A stretch of DNA of 11,694 nt. It comes from Clostridia bacterium. GTDB taxonomy: Bacteria > Bacillota > Clostridia > Oscillospirales > Acutalibacteraceae. The stretch covers positions 1 through 11,694 of the forward strand of contig CAAGHT010000049.1 in NCBI GenBank assembly GCA_900769775.1, given 5' to 3'. Positions 5,097-11,694 of the stretch are shown one piece after another. A program made the position numbers and the translations under genes. Below the pieces are notes generated by a model. The model made no database searches. It was not told the origin of the DNA and was given only the letters and a program-made list of their open reading frames with translations. Each line of letters opens with the position of its first letter. Position 1 is the first letter of the stretch.

Positions 5097-6155
5097 TTAG
5101 AGTATAACCTCGTGTCCTGTTGCGGCCGATTCATAGATTGCATCAAGAATCTTCATCATCTCATAGCCGTCAACTGCAGGGGAACTACATTCGGTATTGC
5201 CAAGCAGACAGTCAACGTAGTGGTTGATTTCCTTCTGGAAAAGTCCCGAAAACTCAAGTGCGGTCTTAGCCTTAAGTGAAATATCGGTCATATAGCCGTT
5301 TGCTGTGCTGTAAATCTTAAGCTCGGGGTCAATCTTTGCGCCGCCCTTGTCGCCAAAGAATTCAATCTCGCCCTTATCGTCGTCAATGTTAAGGCTGAAG
5401 CTGGCTTCAACGCTGAGTACCGCGCCGTTGTCAAAGCGGATCATAGCGGCGGCAAGATCTTCAACGTCGCAGATCTCTTTTTCGGTGTGATCGGCAGAAA
5501 CGTATGCTTTAGAGGTTTTAAGCTCAGGACGGTTGCCGAGTTTTTGGAAGGTTGCGCCGTATACCGAAACGGGCTTCGGATTGCCGAGAGCGTAACGAAC
5601 AAAGTCGATTACGTGAACGCCGAGGTCGATGAGCGGACCGCCGCCAGAACGGGCTTTATCTGCAAACCAACCGCCGGGGTTGCCGTTTCTGCGAAGATAT
5701 GTAGCCTTTGAATAATAGATATCGCCAAAGGTGTCTGCATCGATGAAATCCTTTAAAATATCCATATCGTTGCCGTAGCGTCTTACAAAGCCGATCATAA
5801 GAAGCTTACCCGACTTTTCTGCGGCTTCAATCATTTTTGCGCCTTCGGCAGCATTCATACACATAGGCTTTTCGCAAAGCACGTGCTTGCCTGCATTAAG
5901 CGCCGCAATAGAACACTCTGCATGGGCGCAGTTCCAGGTACAAACGCTGACAGCATCAAGCTCCTCGAGCTTTACCATATCGTAAACGCTTGTGTAAAGA
6001 CGCTCGACACCGTACTTTTCGCCGTTTGCCTTTAATCTTTCTTCGTTAATATCGCAAAATGCGTAAAGCTCAACGTTGGGGTTGTTAAGATAACCGCCAA
6101 TGTGCATCTGTGCGATGCTTCCAAGACCTACAACACCGATTTTTAGTTTAGCCAT
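5097..6155 (-). CDS. Gfo/Idh/MocA-family NAD(P)-dependent sugar oxidoreductase
   Basis: A 352-residue cytosolic dehydrogenase of the family that includes inositol 2-dehydrogenase and glucose-fructose oxidoreductase. The N-terminal Rossmann fold starts KIGVVGLGSIA (GxGxxA at 10-15) and has CDINEER at the nucleotide ribose-binding strand end. The family EKP motif is at 95-97, with catalytic Lys96. GGGPLIDLGVHVIDF (171-185) supplies Asp177 and His181 of the active site. The C-terminal half is the usual beta-sheet domain. AGGAG at 6164-6168 lies 8 bases before the ATG and inside the end of the upstream isomerase gene, which stops only 2 bases before this start, so the two are translationally coupled. 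The substrate cannot be read from sequence; an inositol, an aldose or a 3-keto sugar is possible. The AraC gene divergent from the operon is the likely regulator. Confidence 0.93.
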   Translation of the reverse strand: MAKLKIGVVGLGSIAQMHIGGYLNNPNVELYAFCDINEERLKANGEKYGVERLYTSVYDMVKLEELDAVSVCTWNCAHAECSIAALNAGKHVLCEKPMCMNAAEGAKMIEAAEKSGKLLMIGFVRRYGNDMDILKDFIDADTFGDIYYSKATYLRRNGNPGGWFADKARSGGGPLIDLGVHVIDFVRYALGNPKPVSVYGATFQKLGNRPELKTSKAYVSADHTEKEICDVEDLAAAMIRFDNGAVLSVEASFSLNIDDDKGEIEFFGDKGGAKIDPELKIYSTANGYMTDISLKAKTALEFSGLFQKEINHYVDCLLGNTECSSPAVDGYEMMKILDAIYESAATGHEVIL

Positions 6156-6157
6156 TG

Positions 6158-7009
6158 TTAATTCTCCTTTATAATTGTTTTAAGGAAGGTTACTGCCTTG
6201 CCAATATCTGCAGCTGGGTCTTCTCCAACCTCGCGTTCGATAGTTAGGAAGCCCTTGTAGCCGATATCCTCAAGTGCCGCAAGGTATTTAGGGAAGTCAA
6301 CCGAGCCTTCGCCGAGGGGAACCTCTATAAAGTTTTTGATAGAAGCTACGTCTTCAGGCTTTTTAATTATTCCATAAATCTGCTCGGGGTCGCCCTTAAC
6401 GAGCATCTTTCCGTCCTTTGCGTGGGTATGAACGATATAATCCTTAAGGTTGTAAACAGCCTGTACGGGGTCATCACCCGTTACCATAACGAGGTTTGCA
6501 GGGTCAAGATTTACTGCAACACCCTTAGAGCCGAGGGAGTCGAGGAACTCCTTTAAAACGGCGCTTGTTTCGGGGCCGGTTTCAATGGCAAAGTGAGCGT
6601 CTACACTGTCGGCATAGCGCGCAAGCTCTGCGCAGGCTTCCTGCATAATCTTATAACGCTCGTGATTTTTATCGCTCGGTACAACGCCGATGTGGGTTGT
6701 AACAACGTTACATTCAAGATCCTTTGCAAGGTCGAGAGCCCTCTTTGCATTTTCAATACAGGAGGGGATAATCTCGGGTCTCCAGAAGCCTCTGCCGTCA
6801 TCTGCACAAAGGGCGGAGAAAACGAGTCCTGCATCCTTGGTCTGTGCGAGAAGCTCGCGGCGCTTTGCCGCATCCAGATTCATATAAGAGTTTGCACCGA
6901 TCGCAAGAAATTGCAAAGCATCAATTCCAAGCTCCTGTGCTTTTTTGAGAACCTCGTCATAGGGAAGTCTGAAGGAGTGGTTCATTGCACCAATGGGAAA
7001 ATTATACAT
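6158..7009 (-). CDS. TIM-barrel sugar phosphate isomerase/epimerase (xylose isomerase-like)
   Basis: A 283-residue protein of the AP-endonuclease-2/xylose isomerase-like barrel superfamily, whose members isomerise or epimerise sugars and keto-inositols at a divalent metal. Likely metal ligands on successive strands are Glu143 (AIETGP), Asp169 (NLDPANL), His194/His196 (VHTHAKDG) and Glu258 (LTIERE). The ATG at 7009 is chosen because GAGGTG ends at 7018, 8 bases before it; the in-frame GTG at 7018 is part of that site. It is the first gene of a two-gene operon with the Gfo/Idh oxidoreductase, a pairing seen in inositol and keto-glycoside catabolism. I infer that the pair acts on one substrate in consecutive steps. 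Hydroxypyruvate isomerase or inosose dehydratase are named possibilities, not supported beyond the superfamily. Confidence 0.88.
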   Translation of the reverse strand: MYNFPIGAMNHSFRLPYDEVLKKAQELGIDALQFLAIGANSYMNLDAAKRRELLAQTKDAGLVFSALCADDGRGFWRPEIIPSCIENAKRALDLAKDLECNVVTTHIGVVPSDKNHERYKIMQEACAELARYADSVDAHFAIETGPETSAVLKEFLDSLGSKGVAVNLDPANLVMVTGDDPVQAVYNLKDYIVHTHAKDGKMLVKGDPEQIYGIIKKPEDVASIKNFIEVPLGEGSVDFPKYLAALEDIGYKGFLTIEREVGEDPAADIGKAVTFLKTIIKEN

Positions 7010-7043
7010 AATAAACACCTCGTACTAAATTAAAAGAAAAATA

Positions 7044-7071
7044 TTGCTTTTCTTTATTTGTATGATATAAT
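7044..7071 (+). promoter_or_regulatory. Candidate promoter of the AraC-family gene
   Basis: TTGCTT (7044-7049) and a perfect TATAAT (7066-7071) lie 16 bases apart, with transcription predicted near 7078 and a leader of about 60 bases. It overlaps the divergent promoter on the other strand. Confidence 0.5.
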
Positions 7072-7087
7072 AACTGCATACGATATA
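7061..7087. promoter_or_regulatory. Direct repeats in the divergent promoter region, possible AraC-type sites
   Basis: TATGATATA (7061-7069) and TACGATATA (7079-7087) are near-identical direct repeats 18 bases apart. GTATG (7060-7064) and CATAC (7077-7081) also form an inverted pair. AraC-family proteins commonly bind direct repeats next to or overlapping the -35 box, and this pair sits across both divergent promoters. Confidence 0.4.
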
Positions 7088-7090
7088 CAA
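7062..7090 (-). promoter_or_regulatory. Candidate promoter of the isomerase/oxidoreductase operon
   Basis: On the minus strand TTGTAT (7090-7085) and TATCAT (7067-7062) are separated by 17 bases. The -35 is weak (3 of 6) and the -10 good (5 of 6), as expected for an activator-dependent promoter. Transcription would begin near 7055, about 46 bases before the isomerase ATG. Confidence 0.45.
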
Positions 7091-7139
7091 CCCCGATTTT
7101 TGCCATATTGTTTGTAATATTTTGCTGTTTGGAGGAAAA

Positions 7140-7967
7140 ATGAAAGCCGTTTACGAAAAGCATACCGCGCAGCACTACAAAAACAGCGAAATGCCCTTTA
7201 TTTTTCACAACGACGCGGTTTCTGAATACGATAACAATTACAGTTATCTTCATTGGCACGAAAACGTAGAGTTTCTCTACTGCAAGAGCGGAGAGGGAGA
7301 GGTCTTTTCGGATGCCAAAAGAATTCCCTTTGCGCCACACGTCATAGTGACGGTAAACTCAAACTCTCCCCATACCATTTTTAACAAAAACGGCGACAGG
7401 GTAGAATACGATTGCCTTATTGTCGATTCCGACTTTTGCAAACAAAACGGAATCGACCTTCAGACGGTGGTTTTTGATGAGAGCATTACCGATGAAAAGG
7501 CCGAAGAGCTTTTTAAGAATGCCTTTGCCAGTTGCATGGAGGTTGGAGATTTTCACAGTCTTGCCGCAAGGGCGGGGGTGCTCAACCTTCTTTTATATAT
7601 CTGCCGAAATTACGGACGCGAAAAGCAAAAGCTTCTCACCCGTTCAAGCGTTCCCTATATAAAGAAAACAGTCAGCTTTATAAAGGAAAATTACGCGTCG
7701 CCTATAACCCTTGAGGACGCGGCGGCGGTTTCGGGCTTTAGCATCTATTATTTTTCCCGAGAGTTTAAAAGCATTACGGGCCACACCTTTACCGACTTTT
7801 TATCCCTTATCCGTTGCGATAGAGCAGAGCGTTTTTTGTCGGAGGGTATGAGCGTTACTGATGCGGCGGCAAGCTGTGGCTTCAAGGATATAAGTTATTT
7901 TTCAAAAACCTTTAAAAGAATAAAGGGCAAAAACCCTTCTGAGATAAAAAACAAAGCGGATGTGTGA
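7140..7967 (+). CDS. AraC-family transcriptional regulator
   Basis: A 275-residue regulator with an N-terminal cupin-type sensor domain (LHWHENVEFLYCKSGEGEV, about residues 37-55) and a C-terminal AraC double HTH. The first HTH spans LEDAAAVSGFSIYYFSREFK (191-210). The second spans VTDAAASCGFKDISYFSKTFKR (239-260) and is followed by the conserved G-x-x-P-S-E-I. It probably senses a sugar-type ligand and controls the divergent isomerase/oxidoreductase operon and perhaps itself. The start is ATG 7140, 4 bases after GGAGG (7131-7135); an in-frame TTG at 7122 lies upstream of that site and is rejected. The last codons and stop lie within the terminator hairpin. The length is typical and no defects are seen. 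Confidence 0.94.
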   Translation: MKAVYEKHTAQHYKNSEMPFIFHNDAVSEYDNNYSYLHWHENVEFLYCKSGEGEVFSDAKRIPFAPHVIVTVNSNSPHTIFNKNGDRVEYDCLIVDSDFCKQNGIDLQTVVFDESITDEKAEELFKNAFASCMEVGDFHSLAARAGVLNLLLYICRNYGREKQKLLTRSSVPYIKKTVSFIKENYASPITLEDAAAVSGFSIYYFSREFKSITGHTFTDFLSLIRCDRAERFLSEGMSVTDAAASCGFKDISYFSKTFKRIKGKNPSEIKNKADV

Positions 7968-7983
7968 TTACACATCCGCTTTT
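7953..7983. terminator. Bidirectional terminator overlapping the AraC-gene stop codon
   Basis: AAAGCGGATGTG (7953-7964) pairs perfectly with CACATCCGCTTT (7971-7982); the loop TGATTA contains the stop codon TGA (7965-7967). A short T-run follows on both strands, so it can also end the convergent operon whose last gene stops at 7988. Confidence 0.88.
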
Positions 7984-7987
7984 AAAT

Positions 7988-9031
7988 TTATTTTACGCTT
8001 GCAACATATGTAGTTTTTGAATAATACTTTTCGCCGGCTTTGAGTATGGGGGAGGCGACATATGGAATATTTATTGCATCGGCATAGTTGCCTGTTTCAA
8101 GGCAGATTCCCGAATATTTTCCGTGATGGGTACCACGCTTACCGGTTGTATCGACAAATGCGGCGGTATAAACCTGAACGCCAACCTGGTCGGTATAGCA
8201 GTCGAGTGTAATGCCATTATCAACACAGTGAATAGAGGAGTTAAGATACGTTTCTCCCTTTGCGGCACGGCAGGGGAAGAAGTTGTCAATACCGTCGGCC
8301 GAGTGCTTGATATCAGGGTCGCCCGAGAGAAGTCTGTCACGAAGCAGAGCAGGCTTTCTGAAATCGAAAACAGTGTTTTCAACGGGTCTTATCAGCCCTG
8401 TGAAGAGCGCATCGTTGTCAACAACACCATAAGCATCTGCATTAACAAAAAGTGTGTGGTTTAAGACATCCTTTGAGCTTTCTGAACCGTTAAGGTTGAA
8501 ATAGGAGTGATTTGTAAAGCCGATTATAGTATCTGCATCGCTTTCTGCAAAATACTCAATAGAGAGAGCGGCATCCTCAAGGGTATATTTAACCGTGAAT
8601 TTCAGATTGCCGGGGAAGCCCTCCTCACCGTCGGGTGACACACGGGAGAAAGCAATATAGTTTTCGCCAATCTCGGCATCATACATATAAAAATTGAAGC
8701 CGTCGATACCGCCGTGTAGACAGTTCTTGCCGTTATTATTACGAGCGAGGGTATATTCCTTGCCGTTAAGGGTGAATTTGCCGCCCTTAATTCTGTTTGC
8801 GAAGCGGCCGACAGTACCGCCGAAATAGGTTGAGCGGTCGGTATCATAGATATAAGCGTTGTCATAGCCGAGGTTAATATCGATCATAACGCCGTTTTTA
8901 TCGGGAACGATAAAATCAACAAGGGTTGCGCCGAAATCGCTGACAGAAACGGTTGCCTTTTCATTTTTAATTGTAAAAAGCGTCGCTTCCCAGCCCTTGG
9001 CGCTCTTTCCGAAAGAGCTCTTTGTTACCAT
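7988..9031 (-). CDS. galM: Aldose 1-epimerase (galactose mutarotase)
   Basis: A 347-residue cytosolic mutarotase that interconverts alpha and beta anomers of aldoses such as galactose and glucose. Family motifs are visible in order: GATLVDFIVPDKNG (34-47), GGTVGRFANRI (71-81), CLHGG with His106, TNHSYFNLNG with catalytic His175, GIDNFFP (247-253) at the conserved substrate-binding Asp, and CLETGNYADAIN with the catalytic base Glu312. The length matches the family (about 340-350). AGGAG lies 7 bases before the ATG at 9031, just after the stop of the ATPase gene 12 bases upstream, so it is co-transcribed as the last gene of that operon. No other galactose (Leloir) gene is in view, so its presence behind a DNA-repair-like pair is odd. 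Other sugar mutarotase specificities cannot be excluded. Confidence 0.95.
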   Translation of the reverse strand: MVTKSSFGKSAKGWEATLFTIKNEKATVSVSDFGATLVDFIVPDKNGVMIDINLGYDNAYIYDTDRSTYFGGTVGRFANRIKGGKFTLNGKEYTLARNNNGKNCLHGGIDGFNFYMYDAEIGENYIAFSRVSPDGEEGFPGNLKFTVKYTLEDAALSIEYFAESDADTIIGFTNHSYFNLNGSESSKDVLNHTLFVNADAYGVVDNDALFTGLIRPVENTVFDFRKPALLRDRLLSGDPDIKHSADGIDNFFPCRAAKGETYLNSSIHCVDNGITLDCYTDQVGVQVYTAAFVDTTGKRGTHHGKYSGICLETGNYADAINIPYVASPILKAGEKYYSKTTYVASVK

Positions 9032-9043
9032 AAATATTCTCCT

Positions 9044-11413
9044 TTACATATCCTTAATGTTGGCACCGAGCTTTGCTGCGGTGTCTTTTATTTTAGAATG
9101 ACAGGTGAAGATAATAAGCTGATGAGTGTCTGAATAGGTTTTAAGATATCCAAGTGCCGTCTCAGCCCTCTTATCATCATACTGAGTGAGCGGGTCATCC
9201 ATAAATAAGGGGAGAGTGTCCTTCTCATCTTCCATAAGCTTTGCAAGAGCAAGTCGGAGGGAGAGGTATGCCTGGTCAGTAGTGCCGGCGCTGAGGAACT
9301 GCCAATCACGGGAGCCGACAAGACCGTCGCGGTTAACCTTAATGCTGAGGTCCTTTGAAATATCTACCGAGCTGTAAGCACCGCCTGTAAGTCCGCTGAA
9401 AACCGAGGAGGACTCTGCTTCAAGTAGACTGCCGAAGCTTCTGCGCATATCGGCAAAGCTTTCGGTAAGGGTCATAATTGCAATATCTGCCGCATCGCAA
9501 AATGCCTTTTGAGCGGCAAGCCTTTCTTCGCTTTCTTTAATTAAAAGCTCAATTACAGGCACAGTGCGACCACTCGCCATAAGAGTTTTAAGTGAGTGGC
9601 GAAGGGCGGTAAGCTCCTCACGAAGCTTGCCGGATTCGGTAGTAATCACTCTGATTTTATCCTTGGCAGATTCAGCTTCTTCAGGGGTAATATCGCGGAG
9701 TGACTCATCCGAGTTAAGGTCATCAAGACGCTTTACAGCCTCCTCGTAGCTTTGGCAGTTTGTAGAGTCTGCCGCAAGATTTCTTGCCACCTCGGCAGCC
9801 TTTACGGCATCGCACTTGCGTGAAATATCCTCGGCAATCTCAATAGCATCCGAAAGCTCTTCAAAATGACCGAAGGGCTCACACAGAGCCGAAATGGCAG
9901 ACCTCTTTTGAAGGAGCTCCTCTTTTTTAGAAAGAAGGCTTTCCTGCATTCTGTAAAGCTCCTCTGTTTTTGCATCGAGCAGAGCCTTTTTACTGCCCTT
10001 GTCAATTAAAATTGTATTTATTTCGCTATCGGTAGTGTCAAGCTTTTCTCTGAGCTCGGCAATCCTTGAAAGGAGGGTGTCAAGCTCGCCCTGAGCCGAA
10101 ATAAGCTCGCTCTGAGCACTATTATCGCCAAGCTTTTTCTTTAAAACAAAGCCTAAAACGAAAAGTACAAGACCAACTGCCGCGCCGCCTATTTCTGCAT
10201 AGAAAAGAGGCAGACTGCGTCTTACGGTTATCGCGGCGGCAATTCCGCCGACAAGAGCCAGAATAAGGCCGATGACAAGAAGTGTAAAGTTAGGCTTTGA
10301 AGCGGGCTTTTGCTCTGCCGCAATCGAAAGCGCGGTTACTCTCTCTCTTACTTTATCTGCATTTGCTTCGAGCTCTAAAAGACGACTTTCGGTATCAGCC
10401 TTAGTATTTTTGAGGGTATCAAGCACCGATGAATCATCGGCTCGAAGGGTTTCGATATCATTCTTTAAGGAATCTACGATAGACTGCTTTTCAGCAAGGG
10501 CTCTCTCCTCGACTAAGAGGGTGTTTGCGTTGTCGCGGAGCTTATCCGAATAAGTCTTATCGGCAAGTGAGCCATCCCTCAGCAATAATGCTTTTTTCAG
10601 CTTTTCCTCGGTCTCAAATGCTTCGATATACTTTATGAGATTAGCGCGCTTTTTAAAGAGGTCTGCCTTTTTCATTATGCTGAAAAGTCGGTCACCCTCT
10701 GCCTTTACTGCGGCAGCTTCCCGTTCCTTTTCTTCAATTTCTTTTTCAAGCTCGCGAGCCTTAATTTCGGTAATTTTTGCAGCATTTAGCTCGCTTTTTA
10801 AGTCCTCATATTCGGCAAGCGTCTTATCATAAACACCTTTTTTGCCGCTGCGTGACATAAGGAACTCTTTAGCCTTTAAAATTCTGCCCGAAACAAGCTC
10901 AACCGAGATGTCCTCGTCTCCCGTTGAGGCAATGTTTGCAAGCTTTCCGTTAATTTCGCCCTCTGCATCGCTATCCTTGTCGGGAGCACCGAGCGCGCCG
11001 ATAAAGAGGGTCTTTTCAAATGCCTTTTCGCTAAGTCCGAAAATTTCCGAACCGACATCGCCCTTAGTGGAGAGCTTGATTTCAGTGCCAAGGTCGGCAT
11101 CAACAAGGGTTATCTTATCGGTAGCGTTTGAGCCCTTGAATTCGCGAGTAAGCCGATAATTTTTACCGTTATGGGTAAATTCAAGACTTCCTCCCATAAG
11201 AGTGCTGTCCCAAGGCATATACTTCTTACGAGGGTTTTTGTCAATATCGGCCATTTTTCCGCCATATCCGTAAAACATCATTTTAATAAATGCCATTACG
11301 GTGGATTTTCCTGCCTCGTTTTCGCCAAAAATAACATTAAGTCCGTCAGAAAAATCGATATTATAGTTTTTAAACTTGCCAAAGGAGGTAATATTACAAC
11401 TGTTAATCCTCAT
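9044..11413 (-). CDS. SbcC/YhaN-like AAA ATPase with a central membrane hairpin
   Basis: A 789-residue ATPase of the Rad50/SbcC type, with the nucleotide-binding fold split between the two ends. The N-terminus has INSCNITSFGKFKN and Walker A GENEAGKST (30-38). The C-terminus has the signature FLSAGTTDQAYLSLRLAL (706-723), Walker B LPLFMDDPL (Asp739/Asp740) and an H-loop TCHSK (His772). Between them lie long charged coiled coils (about 200-360 and 430-640). Instead of a zinc-hook CxxC, residues about 376-397 and 402-424 form two strongly hydrophobic segments, predicted to be a membrane hairpin. The start is ATG 11413 (GGAGG at 11423-11427, 9-base spacing); a longer frame to 11524 lies inside the upstream gene. 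It overlaps that gene, an exonuclease-like phosphoesterase, by 11 bases, so the two products very likely form a nuclease complex for DNA ends. This matches the YhaO/YhaN arrangement of Bacillus. Confidence 0.88.
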   Translation of the reverse strand: MRINSCNITSFGKFKNYNIDFSDGLNVIFGENEAGKSTVMAFIKMMFYGYGGKMADIDKNPRKKYMPWDSTLMGGSLEFTHNGKNYRLTREFKGSNATDKITLVDADLGTEIKLSTKGDVGSEIFGLSEKAFEKTLFIGALGAPDKDSDAEGEINGKLANIASTGDEDISVELVSGRILKAKEFLMSRSGKKGVYDKTLAEYEDLKSELNAAKITEIKARELEKEIEEKEREAAAVKAEGDRLFSIMKKADLFKKRANLIKYIEAFETEEKLKKALLLRDGSLADKTYSDKLRDNANTLLVEERALAEKQSIVDSLKNDIETLRADDSSVLDTLKNTKADTESRLLELEANADKVRERVTALSIAAEQKPASKPNFTLLVIGLILALVGGIAAAITVRRSLPLFYAEIGGAAVGLVLFVLGFVLKKKLGDNSAQSELISAQGELDTLLSRIAELREKLDTTDSEINTILIDKGSKKALLDAKTEELYRMQESLLSKKEELLQKRSAISALCEPFGHFEELSDAIEIAEDISRKCDAVKAAEVARNLAADSTNCQSYEEAVKRLDDLNSDESLRDITPEEAESAKDKIRVITTESGKLREELTALRHSLKTLMASGRTVPVIELLIKESEERLAAQKAFCDAADIAIMTLTESFADMRRSFGSLLEAESSSVFSGLTGGAYSSVDISKDLSIKVNRDGLVGSRDWQFLSAGTTDQAYLSLRLALAKLMEDEKDTLPLFMDDPLTQYDDKRAETALGYLKTYSDTHQLIIFTCHSKIKDTAAKLGANIKDM

Positions 11414-11694
11414 CGTATGCCACCTCCGAATCAAATGCTCTGAGTCCCATATAAAGAGCAGACTCCAAAATGGGAGCCGACTTCTCATCTGCTGCCTCAA
11501 TTTTTTCGAGCATCCTTTTAACAAAGATACCCCTCAGCGAAACCTCTGCTTTTATAGTATTAAGGTCATAAGCTCTGCGAGTTTTATCCCTGAGCTTTAC
11601 AAAATAAAACTTATCCTTTAAAATCTGATGAATTTCGGTTACTTTGAGGGTAACCTCTTCTGCAAGTGCACCCGTCATAATGATTTTATAAAGA
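11403..11694 (-). CDS. SbcD/YhaO-like metallophosphoesterase (exonuclease subunit), C-terminal part
   Basis: The last 96 codons of a gene that enters from the right edge; the frame is open to the window end, so the ATG at 11678 is internal. The segment YKIIMTGALAEEVTLKVTEI, followed by LKDKFYFVKLRDKTRRAYDL, resembles the capping domain that follows the phosphoesterase core in YhaO-type DNA repair exonucleases. The catalytic metal-binding motifs would lie outside the window and cannot be checked. Assignment rests on this weak C-terminal resemblance and on the 11-base overlap of its end (TAA 11405-11403) with the start of the SbcC-like ATPase, the usual sbcD-sbcC gene order. Confidence 0.75.
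   Translation of the reverse strand, partial: LYKIIMTGALAEEVTLKVTEIHQILKDKFYFVKLRDKTRRAYDLNTIKAEVSLRGIFVKRMLEKIEAADEKSAPILESALYMGLRAFDSEVAYDED

Noticed and set aside
11414..11524. Longer N-terminus of the SbcC-like ATPase starting at 11524
   Set aside because: The extra 37 residues lie entirely within the coding sequence of the phosphoesterase, and the ATG at 11413 has a correctly spaced GGAGG and begins the family-typical MRINSCNITSFGKF.
9044..11694. Anti-phage defence system built on the ATPase/phosphoesterase pair
   Set aside because: SbcC-like ATPases occur in defence systems, but the gene order and overlap fit the housekeeping YhaO/YhaN type, and there are no other defence or mobile genes nearby.
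1..11694. CRISPR array, tRNA, rRNA or transposase
   Set aside because: I found no regularly spaced identical repeats, no cloverleaf-like or rRNA-like stretch, and no reading frame with transposase or integrase motifs on either strand.

Overview
The window looks like chromosomal DNA of an anaerobic, low-to-moderate-GC Firmicute of class Clostridia, most likely a gut Oscillospiraceae/Ruminococcus-type bacterium. This rests on the gene types (formate-tetrahydrofolate ligase, rubrerythrin, class II fructose-bisphosphate aldolase, a SEDS RodA protein, a YhaO/YhaN-like pair), strong GGAGG/AGGAG ribosome binding sites, and consensus TTGACA/TATAAT promoters with hairpin plus T-run terminators. The taxon is an inference; there is no rRNA marker. 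Nearly all genes look like core or housekeeping functions. I see no CRISPR array, transposase, prophage or defence island.

Layout: (1) 1-577, minus strand: N-terminal third of formate-tetrahydrofolate ligase, running off the left edge. (2) 578-1906, plus strand: AT-rich divergent promoter region, then a RodA/FtsW-family glycan polymerase whose apparent true N-terminus lies upstream of the first ATG, and a terminator. (3) 1912-2865, plus: a one-gene unit for a chloramphenicol-acetyltransferase/E2-fold protein with its own promoter and terminator and a degenerate catalytic motif. (4) 2844-3836, plus: class II fructose-bisphosphate aldolase with a strong terminator. (5) 3837-4076: about 200 bases without a credible gene, holding imperfect inverted and direct repeats and closed by a second strong terminator. 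(6) 4077-4434, plus: a small XRE-type repressor behind a perfect 23-bp palindrome; its codon use differs from its neighbours. (7) 4448-5093, plus: rubrerythrin with a full consensus promoter and a terminator shared with the convergent operon. (8) 5097-7009, minus: a two-gene operon for a TIM-barrel sugar isomerase/epimerase and a Gfo/Idh/MocA oxidoreductase, divergent from (9) 7140-7967, plus: an AraC-family regulator. (10) 7988-11694, minus: a tightly packed operon reading exonuclease-like metallophosphoesterase (partial), SbcC/YhaN-like ATPase, aldose 1-epimerase.

How they work together: the AraC regulator with the divergent isomerase/dehydrogenase pair forms a small self-contained sugar or polyol catabolic module with overlapping divergent promoters. 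The phosphoesterase and ATPase genes overlap by 11 bases and very probably form an SbcD/SbcC-like nuclease complex. The ATPase is unusual because its coiled coil is interrupted by a predicted two-helix membrane hairpin. Aldose 1-epimerase follows 12 bases later as a metabolic passenger. The points most worth a second look are the missing rodA start codon, the E2-fold protein with Glu and Ser in place of catalytic His and Asp, the membrane-tethered SbcC-like ATPase, the gene-free structured stretch after fba, and the palindrome of the XRE gene. None of these amounts to a clearly new system on sequence alone.
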